From contig JBBDXI010000097.1 of assembly GCA_040902425.1 (NCBI GenBank), positions 1 through 14,478 on the forward strand: a stretch of 14,478 bases of DNA, read 5' to 3'. Made by a program: the position numbers and the translations under genes. Origin of the DNA: JBBDXI01 sp040902425 (GTDB lineage: Bacteria > Planctomycetota > Phycisphaerae > Phycisphaerales > UBA1924). The notes beneath the pieces are model-generated. The model did not search any database and was not told where the DNA came from. It saw only the letters and a program-made list of their open reading frames with translations. This document shows, in pieces, positions 1 to 6,666 of the stretch (its first letter is position 1; the number at the start of each line of letters is the position of its first letter).

Positions 1-143
1 AAGTCGGCGACGTTGAGGACCGGGGGCTGGGTGGAGGCGTCGCAGTTGGCGTAGGACTCGCCGGCGGCGTAGCGGGTGAGGAAGCAGCCAAAATCGGCGA
101 CGTTGAGGACCGGCGGCTGGGTGCTGTTGTCGCAGTTGGCGTA
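1..143 (-). repeat. 90-bp tandem repeat encoding dockerin-like units
   Basis: Bases 1 to about 53 repeat at 91 to about 143 with few changes. The offset is exactly 90 bases, or 30 codons. Each copy encodes YANC-D-(N/A)-STQPPVLNVADF. The repeat lies inside the coding sequence and runs off the left edge, so the total copy number cannot be seen. Confidence 0.85.
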
Positions 144-1727
144 GCAGGTCGCCGGGGCGCCGACGGTGCCCAGGACGATGAAGGAGGCGTCCTGACCGAG
201 GCCCGGGGCGTGGCAGTTCGCCGGGTTGCCGGTGTCGAGGATCGCGTTCCAGGCGTTGTTGAAGAACTGCAGGGCGTTGGCGCCGGGGGCCTGCTGCACG
301 CCCACGATCGTCACCGGAACGTTGAAGCTCGACATGCCGCCGAGGTTGTAGTCCATCCAATAGGTGCCCGGGCCGAGCGTGGCGTTGACGTTGATGGCCA
401 CGCGGTAGACCGGCCGGGTCAGCACGGGGACGGCGTTGGCCGGGGGCACGGTGGCCCCGATGCGGTAGATGCTGGCGAAGTGCGCGGAGTGGAGCCGGTT
501 GGTCGTGGTGTCCCCGAAGACCACGGTCGAACCGGGGTTGTTCGGGGGCCCGTCCCAGATCCGGAGGTTGGCGGAAGTGATGTTGGAGACGTCCGGGTTG
601 CCGTTGGGGATGATGGGGTAGACGACGATCTGCTGGATGTTCCAGCCCGGCGCGGGGATCGTCATGTCGTCGGCGAGGCGGATCGCCCCGCTGTTGCCGA
701 AGCCGGTGATGTTGTTGGCGCAGGTCCCGGCGGCGTTCACCTGCAGCTCGGACCAGTTGGTGCCGGGGGGCGCTTGCACGCTGCTCGCCGTCGTCGTGCC
801 GGTGATGATGGTGCCTACAGGATCGGCGGGCGGGTTGGGGTCGCCGTTGTTGAACAGCACCGGCGGGGGCGTCGGGCAGGCGGCGGTGCAGGTCGAGCTG
901 TTGCCGCCGTAGGTCCCGCCGTTCAGGGTGCAGCCGTGCTGGGTCAGGATGCGGCACGTGCCGTCGGCCAGGCAGCAACGGCCCGTGTCGCAGACGCCGC
1001 AGGGCTGGTTGTCGCCGCCGTACACGCCGCCGCCCGCGTTGCAGTTCAGGATGGTCCGCGTCTCGCAGGCCCCGGTCGGCAGGCAGCAGGCCCCGGTGAT
1101 GGCCTGCACGGCGGTCGCCTTCGCGTAGTAGTTGGCGACGGGGTTGCCGTTATAGAACAGGGGCGTCCACCCGGGGAACTGCGGGAGGATGCTGTCGGCC
1201 CAGAAGAAGTCGCCGCTGGTGCCGACGGTCGGCGGGTTGAACAGGCGGGGGCCGGCGCTTCCGGTGGCGTCGGTCCGGTTCACGACCTGGACGGAGTAGA
1301 TGAACGTGTCGGGCACCGCGACATTGGGCACCGGGACCGTCCAGATGTTGGGCCCCGTGACGAACGCATAGCCCGTCACGTTGCCGCTGTCCCAGAGCAC
1401 GGTCCCGGGGGCGCCGCCCGGCCCGTCCATCTGGTAGAAGCGGAAGCGGAGGCTGGTGGTCGCCCCGGCCGCCGCGGTCGAGACGTTGTAGCTCACCTCG
1501 AACTGGGTGACCGCGCGGTCCGTGCCGGCGAGCGTGATCTGGTCGCCGACCTCGACCCCGGTCGCCGAACCGGCGGGAGTGGCCTCCGGCGTGCTGGCGC
1601 CGGTGGTCGTCGTCGTGTTGTCGTAGACGACCGTCTGGGCTGTGGCCGCGCCACCGAAGATGAACAGGGTCGTCCCCGCGGCCGCCGCGAGCCCGACGCT
1701 CCTCCGACACTTGATCGTTGCCATCAT
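1..1727 (-). CDS. Secreted Cys-rich protein with dockerin-like C-terminal repeats (3' end cut by window edge)
   Basis: The reading frame stays open from an ATG at 1727 to the left edge, giving 575 codons with no stop, so the C-terminus is missing. A GGAG-type ribosome site lies about 8 bases before the ATG; a second ATG follows directly. Residues 1-30 form a Sec signal peptide: KCRR, then a hydrophobic stretch, then an AATA/Q cleavage site. Residues 31-205 and 285-525 look like two Thr/Asn/Pro-rich beta-sandwich regions. Between them (about 211-283) are two Cys-rich modules of the type GACCLPTGAC and GRCCLADGTC, each followed by a GG(V/T)YGG turn. From about 527 come 30-residue repeats with YANCDxSTQPPVLNVADFxCFL, which resemble calcium-binding dockerin loops (D-N-S and D-A-S). 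Such tails are known on exported proteins of Phycisphaerae. The function is unknown; it is probably a cell-surface or released structural or binding protein. No enzyme motif is visible. Confidence 0.85.
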   Translation of the reverse strand, partial: MMATIKCRRSVGLAAAAGTTLFIFGGAATAQTVVYDNTTTTTGASTPEATPAGSATGVEVGDQITLAGTDRAVTQFEVSYNVSTAAAGATTSLRFRFYQMDGPGGAPGTVLWDSGNVTGYAFVTGPNIWTVPVPNVAVPDTFIYSVQVVNRTDATGSAGPRLFNPPTVGTSGDFFWADSILPQFPGWTPLFYNGNPVANYYAKATAVQAITGACCLPTGACETRTILNCNAGGGVYGGDNQPCGVCDTGRCCLADGTCRILTQHGCTLNGGTYGGNSSTCTAACPTPPPVLFNNGDPNPPADPVGTIITGTTTASSVQAPPGTNWSELQVNAAGTCANNITGFGNSGAIRLADDMTIPAPGWNIQQIVVYPIIPNGNPDVSNITSANLRIWDGPPNNPGSTVVFGDTTTNRLHSAHFASIYRIGATVPPANAVPVLTRPVYRVAINVNATLGPGTYWMDYNLGGMSSFNVPVTIVGVQQAPGANALQFFNNAWNAILDTGNPANCHAPGLGQDASFIVLGTVGAPATCYANCDNSTQPPVLNVADFGCFLTRYAAGESYANCDASTQPPVLNVAD

Positions 1728-1854
1728 GTCCGCTTCTCCGTGAGGGGAAAGACCGGCGGCCGCACGAGGGGGCCGTTCGAGAGACCAGACCTCGCCTCCC
1801 AACCACGCGGGATACAGGCGGGCCAAAGTTTCGCGATTCGACAGCGCAGGCGGA

Positions 1855-1872
1855 TCAACGGCGCGCCGTTGA
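1855..1872. promoter_or_regulatory. 18-bp perfect palindrome, possible operator
   Basis: TCAACGGCGCGCCGTTGA is exactly self-complementary with no spacer. Its centre is about 135 bp upstream of the secreted-protein ATG. Perfect dyads of this length in an upstream region are typical of dimeric regulator sites, but no regulator can be named and one copy alone does not prove a function. Confidence 0.4.
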
Positions 1873-1943
1873 GACCCTCCGAACACACGATGTCAGGAAG
1901 TGCTCTCCGATTCCAGACCCAAAGACGCCTGGGCAAGCTACGA

Positions 1944-1959
1944 CGGGGCGGTCGCCCCG
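1944..1959. repeat. GC-rich inverted repeat downstream of carA
   Basis: CGGGGCG and CGCCCCG are separated by two bases, giving a usable 6-bp stem with a 4-base loop. It lies about 63 bp beyond the carA stop. No T run follows on the minus strand, so a classical intrinsic terminator is not supported, although it could mark or protect the carA 3' end. Confidence 0.3.
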
Positions 1960-1999
1960 GCTTCGGGTCCATTCGCTGAGGATCGCCCGCTGGTTCCGT

Positions 2000-2047
2000 C
2001 CCCCGCGCCCCCCGGCCCCCCGTCACCGGCCGACCGCCCTCCCCCCC
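2000..2047 (-). other. G-run cluster at the carA 3' end (quadruplex-prone)
   Basis: On the minus strand, runs of 7, 3, 6, 6 and 5 G lie within 48 bases across the carA stop codon. Such spacing could form a G-quadruplex in the carA mRNA or the coding strand. It may equally be chance in a very GC-rich genome. Confidence 0.3.
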
Positions 2048-3288
2048 GTCCGGGGCGCCCGGGACCCGGCGGCCATCGCCTCGACAAACGCGTCGAACAG
2101 ATACCCCGCATCGTGGGGCCCGGGCGACGCCTCCGGATGATGCTGGACGGCGAACACCGGCCGATCCTTGAGACGGAACCCCGCCAGGGTCATGTCGTTC
2201 AGGTTCACGTGCGTCGGCTCCCCGCCCACCTCCCGGATCGAATCGGGATCGACGGCGAACCCGTGGTTCTGGCTGGTGATCTCGACCTTACCGGTCGTGG
2301 TGTTCAGGACCGGCTGGTTCACCCCCCGGTGGCCGAACTTGAGCTTGAAGGTCTTCGCCCCGGCGGCGAGGGCTAAGAGCTGATGCCCAAGGCAGATACC
2401 GAAGGTGGGAACCGCGCGGGCGGGGTCCCCGGTTGCGATAAGGTCGCGCAGGGTGCGGATGGTCTCTTCCACAGCAGCGGGGTCGCCCGGGCCGTTGGAG
2501 ATGAACAGGCCATCAAACTGGCCCGCCTCGAACTGCCGGCGGATTTCCGCGGCCGGGGTGTCGTGGGGGATCACCACCACTTCGCAGCCGCGCTCCGCAA
2601 GATTGCGGAGGATGTTCCGCTTGGCGCCGCAGTCAAGGGCCAGGACGCGGTACGTGCGATGGCCGCGCAAGCCTCCCGCACCCGAACCCCGGTCGGGAGC
2701 CCCGACCAGGGGCGACCAGTCGCCCAGGGTCTCGCTCCACGTCTGGCGGCTGGTGCACCCCACGCCGGGGACCAGGTTCTGGCCCGCCATCGAGGGTGCC
2801 GACCGGGCCCGCCCGACCAGGTCCTCATCCGAGAGGTCCGCACGGTCCGTCAGCACACCCGCCATGACCCCCGCCGTCCTCAGCCGCCGCGTGATCGCCC
2901 GCGTGTCCACGCCCTCGATCCCCAGGACCCCGCTTCGCGCGAGGTACTCCGAGAGCCCGCCCGTGGCGCGGAAGCTCGAGTGGCGGCGGGCCAGCTCGCG
3001 GACCACGAACCCGGCGACCTGGACCTTCTGCGACTCGACATCCTCCTCGTTCACCCCGTAGTTCCCGATCATGGGGAACGTCGCGACGAGGATCTGGCCG
3101 GAATAGGAAGGGTCGGTCAGCGACTCCTGGTAGCCGCTCACGGCCGTGTTGAAGACCACCTCCGCAACCGACACGATGCCGCGCCCGGTGGCGCCGAAGG
3201 CCAGCCCGCGGAAGACCGAGCCATCCGCGAGCGCCAGCCGCGCCTCGGTGGCGGGCGGCCGGCCGGTGTCGTGAGCGTCGCTGGGCAT
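2023..3288 (-). CDS. carA: Carbamoyl-phosphate synthase small (glutaminase) subunit
   Basis: CarA hydrolyses glutamine and channels ammonia to CarB to make carbamoyl phosphate for pyrimidine and arginine synthesis in the cytoplasm. The 421-residue product has the N-terminal CarA domain (LADGSVFRGLAFG at 20-32, FNTAVSGYQESLTDPSYSGQ at 46-65, GIEGVDTRAITRRLR at 123-137). A class I glutamine amidotransferase domain follows from about residue 212. The catalytic Cys is C299 in FGICLGHQ, with H384 and E386 in HHPEASPGPHDA. Length is slightly above the usual 380 because of an acidic N-terminus and a basic C-terminal tail. I chose the ATG at 3288; the frame extends upstream to 3390 but that part is not CarA-like and overlaps priA. 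carB is not adjacent. There is no clear Shine-Dalgarno sequence, and a TACACT box 6 bases before the ATG suggests a possible leaderless transcript (inference). Confidence 0.97.
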   Translation of the reverse strand: MPSDAHDTGRPPATEARLALADGSVFRGLAFGATGRGIVSVAEVVFNTAVSGYQESLTDPSYSGQILVATFPMIGNYGVNEEDVESQKVQVAGFVVRELARRHSSFRATGGLSEYLARSGVLGIEGVDTRAITRRLRTAGVMAGVLTDRADLSDEDLVGRARSAPSMAGQNLVPGVGCTSRQTWSETLGDWSPLVGAPDRGSGAGGLRGHRTYRVLALDCGAKRNILRNLAERGCEVVVIPHDTPAAEIRRQFEAGQFDGLFISNGPGDPAAVEETIRTLRDLIATGDPARAVPTFGICLGHQLLALAAGAKTFKLKFGHRGVNQPVLNTTTGKVEITSQNHGFAVDPDSIREVGGEPTHVNLNDMTLAGFRLKDRPVFAVQHHPEASPGPHDAGYLFDAFVEAMAAGSRAPRTGGRAVGR

Positions 3289-3295
3289 CCGTAGA

Positions 3296-5650
3296 GTGTA
3301 CCCGGTGCCGAACCTCTTCCCACAGCTCGAGCGCGAGGAGCCCGGAGCGCGGGCCGGGCGCTTCGTCCGCGTCGCCGTCGAGCGCGGCATCGACGCCGAG
3401 GGGACCGGGGAGGGGCTGACCTACCGCGCCACCGCGGCCGACCTGGCCGTCGGCCAGCGCGTGATCGTGCCCCTGGGGCGGGGCAACCGGCCGACGGCCG
3501 GGATCATCGTCGCGGTCGGGGGCGCCGAACTGCTGGGCGATGTGGCCCCCGGGCGTGTCAAGCCGATCACGCAGGCGATGCCTTCGCGCCTGCCGGCGCG
3601 CCTGGTCGAGCTGGCCCAGTGGATGGCCGACTACTACGTCTGCCCGCTGGGGATGGTGCTGGCGACGATGCTCCCCGCGGCCGTCAAGCACGGCGTCGGC
3701 CTGACCACCCGCGTCGAGGTCGAGCCCGCGAAGGGGGAGGATGCGGCCATCGTGCTGGAGTCGAACCGGCTGACCCCCTCCGCCCGGCGGGCGTGGGAGG
3801 CCCTGACGGAACTGGCCGACGGGTGGCCGGCGGAGCCCAAGGCCCTCGCGTCGCGGCTCGGCCTGAAGAACCTCGGGCCGCTGAACCGCCTGCTCGACCT
3901 GGGCCTGCTGCGGCGGGTGGAGCGGCAGGTGGTCCGGACACGCATGCCGTGGGAGAAGCTCCAGCTCCAGGCCCCCCCACCCCCGCTCTCGCTGACCCGC
4001 CCCCAGCGGGAGATCGCCGAGGGCATCGGCGGGGCACTCGGCTCGTTCTCGGTGCACCTCATCCGCGGCGTCACCGGCTCGGGGAAGACCGAGGTCTACA
4101 TGCAGGTGATCCGGCGGGCGATCGACGCCGGACGCACGGCCCTGGTGCTCGTCCCCGAGATCGCGCTGACGCCCCAGGCCGCGGGGCGCTTCCACCAGCG
4201 CTTCGGCGGCGCTGGGGGCATCGCCGTGCTGCACTCGGGGCTGACGGCGTCGGAGCGGCACCGGCAGTGGTCGCTGGCGGCCTCCGGCGGCTCGGTGGTG
4301 ATCGTGGGCGCCCGCTCGGCGGTCTTTGCGCCGGTGGAGCGCCTCGGCGTGATCGTCGTCGATGAGGAGCACGCGACCGACTACAAGCAGGACCAGGCCC
4401 CCCGCTACCACGGGCGCGATGTGGCGATCAAGCGGGCGCAGATGGAGAAGTGCCCCGTCATCCTCGGCTCGGCGACGCCCTCGCTGGAGAGCTGGGCCAA
4501 CGCCCGCGCCGGGCGCTACCGCCTGTGGGAGCTGGCGGACCGCGTCGGCGGGGGGAGGCTGCCGCGCGTCGAGATCGTCGACCTGGCCGCGGAGCGCCGG
4601 CAGTTCGGGGGGCAGCGGCGGGGTTTCCAGGCCGTCGGGCACCGGATGGAGGCGGCCCTGCGCGCGACACTCGCCGAGGGCGGGCAGGCCATCCTGCTCC
4701 TCAACCGGCGGGGCCACTCCAGCTACATCTCCTGCCCCAACGCCGCGTGCGGGTGGTGCATGGGGTGCGAATACTGCGACGCGTCGATGGTCCTGCACCG
4801 CGTGAGCGGGCCGGTGGGGGGCGAGGTCGTCCGCTGCCACCACTGCCTGGCCGAGCAGATGGTGCCGCGCCAGTGCCCCCTGTGCGCCAAGCGGCTGATC
4901 GCCCTGGGCGTCGGGACGCAGCGGCTGGAGGAAGAGCTGCTGGAGAAGCTGGGCACGGAAGCCGGGCTGGCGTCGGGCTCGACCATGGTCCGCGTCGATG
5001 GCGACACCATGCGGACCGCGCGGGACTACTTCCGCGTCCTCGCCCGCTTCGGCGCCGGCGAGGTCAAGCTCCTCCTGGGCACCCAGATGATCGCCAAGGG
5101 GCTGGACTTCCCCAACGTGCGGCTGGTGGGCGTCATCAACGCCGACACGGGCCTCGCCCTCCCGGACTTCCGCGCCAGCGAGCGGACCTTCCAACTCGTC
5201 AGCCAGGTCGCCGGGCGCGCCGGGCGCGGCGAGCACCCGGGCCTGGTCATCGTGCAGACCGTCAACCCGCGCGAGCGGGCGATCGAACGCGCGGCCATGC
5301 ACGACTACGTCGGCTTCGCGGAGGCCGAGCTGGCGATCCGCACGCGCGCCGGGCTGCCCCCGGCCACCCGCATGGCCCGGATCGTCGTCCGCGATGAGAG
5401 CCACGAGCGGGCGGGCGCCCACGCGGCGGAGATCGCGGCCGTGGTCCGGCGGGCCGCCCCCCGCCTCCGCCTGCTCGGCCCCGGCCCGTGCCCCATCGCC
5501 CGGATCGCCGGCCTGTTCCGCTACGGCCTGGAGCTGATCGCCCCAACCGCCCGCGACCTGCACACCGCCCTGGCCGCGGCCCGCAAGACCGGCAAGCTGC
5601 GGTCCGACGCGACGACGGCGGTGGATGTGGACCCGGTGGCGCTGATGTAG
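3296..5650 (+). CDS. priA: Primosomal replication restart helicase PriA
   Basis: PriA recognises stalled forks and D-loops and reloads the replicative helicase. The 784-residue product (E. coli about 730) has the N-terminal fork-binding domain (VGQRVIVPLGRGNRPTAGII). The superfamily 2 helicase core has Walker A GVTGSGKTEVY near 258-268, DEEH at 356-359 and GSATPSLESW after it. The C-terminal helicase part contains GTQMIAKGLDFPNV near 595 and QVAGRAGRG at 637-645, and the protein ends in VDVDPVALM. The embedded zinc region has C480, C485, C488, C491, C494, C514, C517, C527 and C530. The first pair is spaced C-x4-C instead of the E. coli C-x2-C, and C488 is extra. The start is GTG at 3296 or GTG at 3305; neither has a good ribosome site. 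It diverges from carA with 7 bp between. Confidence 0.96.
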   Translation: MYPVPNLFPQLEREEPGARAGRFVRVAVERGIDAEGTGEGLTYRATAADLAVGQRVIVPLGRGNRPTAGIIVAVGGAELLGDVAPGRVKPITQAMPSRLPARLVELAQWMADYYVCPLGMVLATMLPAAVKHGVGLTTRVEVEPAKGEDAAIVLESNRLTPSARRAWEALTELADGWPAEPKALASRLGLKNLGPLNRLLDLGLLRRVERQVVRTRMPWEKLQLQAPPPPLSLTRPQREIAEGIGGALGSFSVHLIRGVTGSGKTEVYMQVIRRAIDAGRTALVLVPEIALTPQAAGRFHQRFGGAGGIAVLHSGLTASERHRQWSLAASGGSVVIVGARSAVFAPVERLGVIVVDEEHATDYKQDQAPRYHGRDVAIKRAQMEKCPVILGSATPSLESWANARAGRYRLWELADRVGGGRLPRVEIVDLAAERRQFGGQRRGFQAVGHRMEAALRATLAEGGQAILLLNRRGHSSYISCPNAACGWCMGCEYCDASMVLHRVSGPVGGEVVRCHHCLAEQMVPRQCPLCAKRLIALGVGTQRLEEELLEKLGTEAGLASGSTMVRVDGDTMRTARDYFRVLARFGAGEVKLLLGTQMIAKGLDFPNVRLVGVINADTGLALPDFRASERTFQLVSQVAGRAGRGEHPGLVIVQTVNPRERAIERAAMHDYVGFAEAELAIRTRAGLPPATRMARIVVRDESHERAGAHAAEIAAVVRRAAPRLRLLGPGPCPIARIAGLFRYGLELIAPTARDLHTALAAARKTGKLRSDATTAVDVDPVALM

Positions 5651-5707
5651 CCGGGCGCGCCGGCAAATGACGCAGCCTTCCGGCCCGCCCTGCCGATACC
5701 CTTCCCC
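5651..5707. other. Short spacer between priA and the aminotransferase gene
   Basis: These 57 bp hold no clear hairpin or ribosome-binding site. The gap is short enough for priA and the next three genes to share a transcript, but an internal promoter cannot be excluded. Confidence 0.4.
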
Positions 5708-6664
5708 GTGATCGTCCACCTCAACGGCCGTCTCATCCCGCGCGAGCAGGCCACGGTCAGCGCCTTCGACCGGGGGTTCATCTTCGGCGACGGGGTCTAC
5801 GAGGGCCTGCGCTCGTTCCGCGGGCGGGTCGTCGGCATGGAGCGGCACCTGCGCCGCATGCGGGATGGCCTGCGCGAGGCGAGGATCGAATTCGACCCGG
5901 AGACGCTGACCCCCGCGACCGCGGCCCTGCTCGAGTCCAACTCGCTCCCCGACGCGTTCATCTACTGGCAGGTCACGCGCGGCACGCCGGGCCCGGGGCA
6001 GCCGGTGCGGTCGCGCCTGCCGGCGGGGCCGATCACGCCGACGGTCTTCGGCTACTGCTCGCCGCAGCCTCCTTTCGAGCGGTTCACCGCGCCGCCGACG
6101 ATCACCTGCACGGTGGTCCAGGACACCCGCTGGCGCCGCGGCCATCTGAAGTCGATCTCGCTCCTGGGCAACATCCTGGCCGCGCTCGAGGGCCAGGAGG
6201 CCGGTTCCCAGGACGCGATCATGGTCCGCGATGGGCTTGTTTCCGAGGCCAGCGCCACCAACGTCATCATCGCCCTCCCGCTCCCGGGTGAACCGGGTCA
6301 TCCCCGCCCCGGTCCCTGCGAGCTCGTGACTCCTTCCCTCGACGGCGTCTCCATCCTCGGCGGCATCACCCGCGAGCTGCTGGTGGACTTCGTGCCCGAC
6401 CTCCAGGTCCGCGACATCCGCGAGGAGGAACTCTTCCGCGCTTCGGAGGTCATGCTCGTCGGCACCACGTCGATGGTGACGGCGGTGACGCACCTGAGCG
6501 GCCGCGCCATCGGCGACGGCACGCCCGGCCCCATGGCCCGCCGCCTCCTGAACGACCTCCTCGGCATCATCAACGACGACCTGCGCCTCGGCATCGCCCT
6601 GCCCCTCCCCGCCCGCGGCGAGCCGCCGCCCGTGGCCGCGGTCCCCGGCCTCGCCCCCGCCTAG
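5708..6664 (+). CDS. Class IV aminotransferase, D-amino-acid aminotransferase-like
   Basis: This is a fold-type IV PLP aminotransferase of 318 residues starting at a GTG. Family marks are DRGFIFGDGVYEGLRSF at 21-37 (R22 and Y31 match D-alanine aminotransferase), the Schiff-base lysine K148 in RWRRGHLKSISLLGN, E180 in VSEASATNV, and the phosphate-binding GGITRELL and VGTTSMVTAV segments. The HLKSISLLGN block and TTS are closer to D-amino-acid aminotransferase (RCDIKSLNLLG, TSTTS) than to branched-chain enzymes. However, the R-x-H carboxylate trap after TRGT in the Bacillus D-alanine enzyme is not evident here (GPGQ instead). Substrate is therefore uncertain: D-Ala/D-Glu, branched-chain amino acids or another amine. 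A Pro/Gly-rich insert at about 191-206 and a Pro-rich tail from 297 are extra. The stop codon is 2 bp before murD, suggesting translational coupling. Confidence 0.85.
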   Translation: MIVHLNGRLIPREQATVSAFDRGFIFGDGVYEGLRSFRGRVVGMERHLRRMRDGLREARIEFDPETLTPATAALLESNSLPDAFIYWQVTRGTPGPGQPVRSRLPAGPITPTVFGYCSPQPPFERFTAPPTITCTVVQDTRWRRGHLKSISLLGNILAALEGQEAGSQDAIMVRDGLVSEASATNVIIALPLPGEPGHPRPGPCELVTPSLDGVSILGGITRELLVDFVPDLQVRDIREEELFRASEVMLVGTTSMVTAVTHLSGRAIGDGTPGPMARRLLNDLLGIINDDLRLGIALPLPARGEPPPVAAVPGLAPA

Positions 6665-6666
6665 CC

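Larger units (their letters stand above)
1728..2022. other. Intergenic region between carA and the secreted-protein gene
   Basis: This 295-bp spacer has no convincing gene. It lies downstream of carA and upstream of the secreted-protein gene, both on the minus strand, so it should hold the end of the carA transcript and the promoter of the secreted protein. It contains an 18-bp perfect palindrome (1855-1872), a GC-rich hairpin (1944-1959) and a cluster of C runs near the carA stop (2000-2021). I could not pick a convincing -35/-10 pair. Long reading frames crossing it on both strands are compositional. Confidence 0.6.

Noticed and set aside
1..143. CRISPR-like direct repeats
   Set aside because: The 90-base spacing keeps the reading frame and encodes dockerin-like units. 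There are no uniform repeats with variable spacers.
210..1979. Plus-strand open frame of 589 codons
   Set aside because: It is antisense to the secreted-protein gene, and its product is a Val/Gly/Arg/Asp-rich string with no domain. The opposite frame has a signal peptide, Cys modules and dockerin-like repeats.
1724..2026. Small minus-strand reading frame in the carA downstream spacer
   Set aside because: It overlaps the region upstream of the secreted-protein gene in another frame and has no ribosome site or recognisable feature.
3289..3390. Upstream extension of carA
   Set aside because: It is basic, not CarA-like, and overlaps priA on the other strand.
2825..6493. Minus-strand open frame of 1222 codons
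   Set aside because: It is antisense to priA and the aminotransferase and joins part of carA in a wrong frame. It is Arg/Gly/Ala/Asp-rich without domains, as expected from high-GC third positions.
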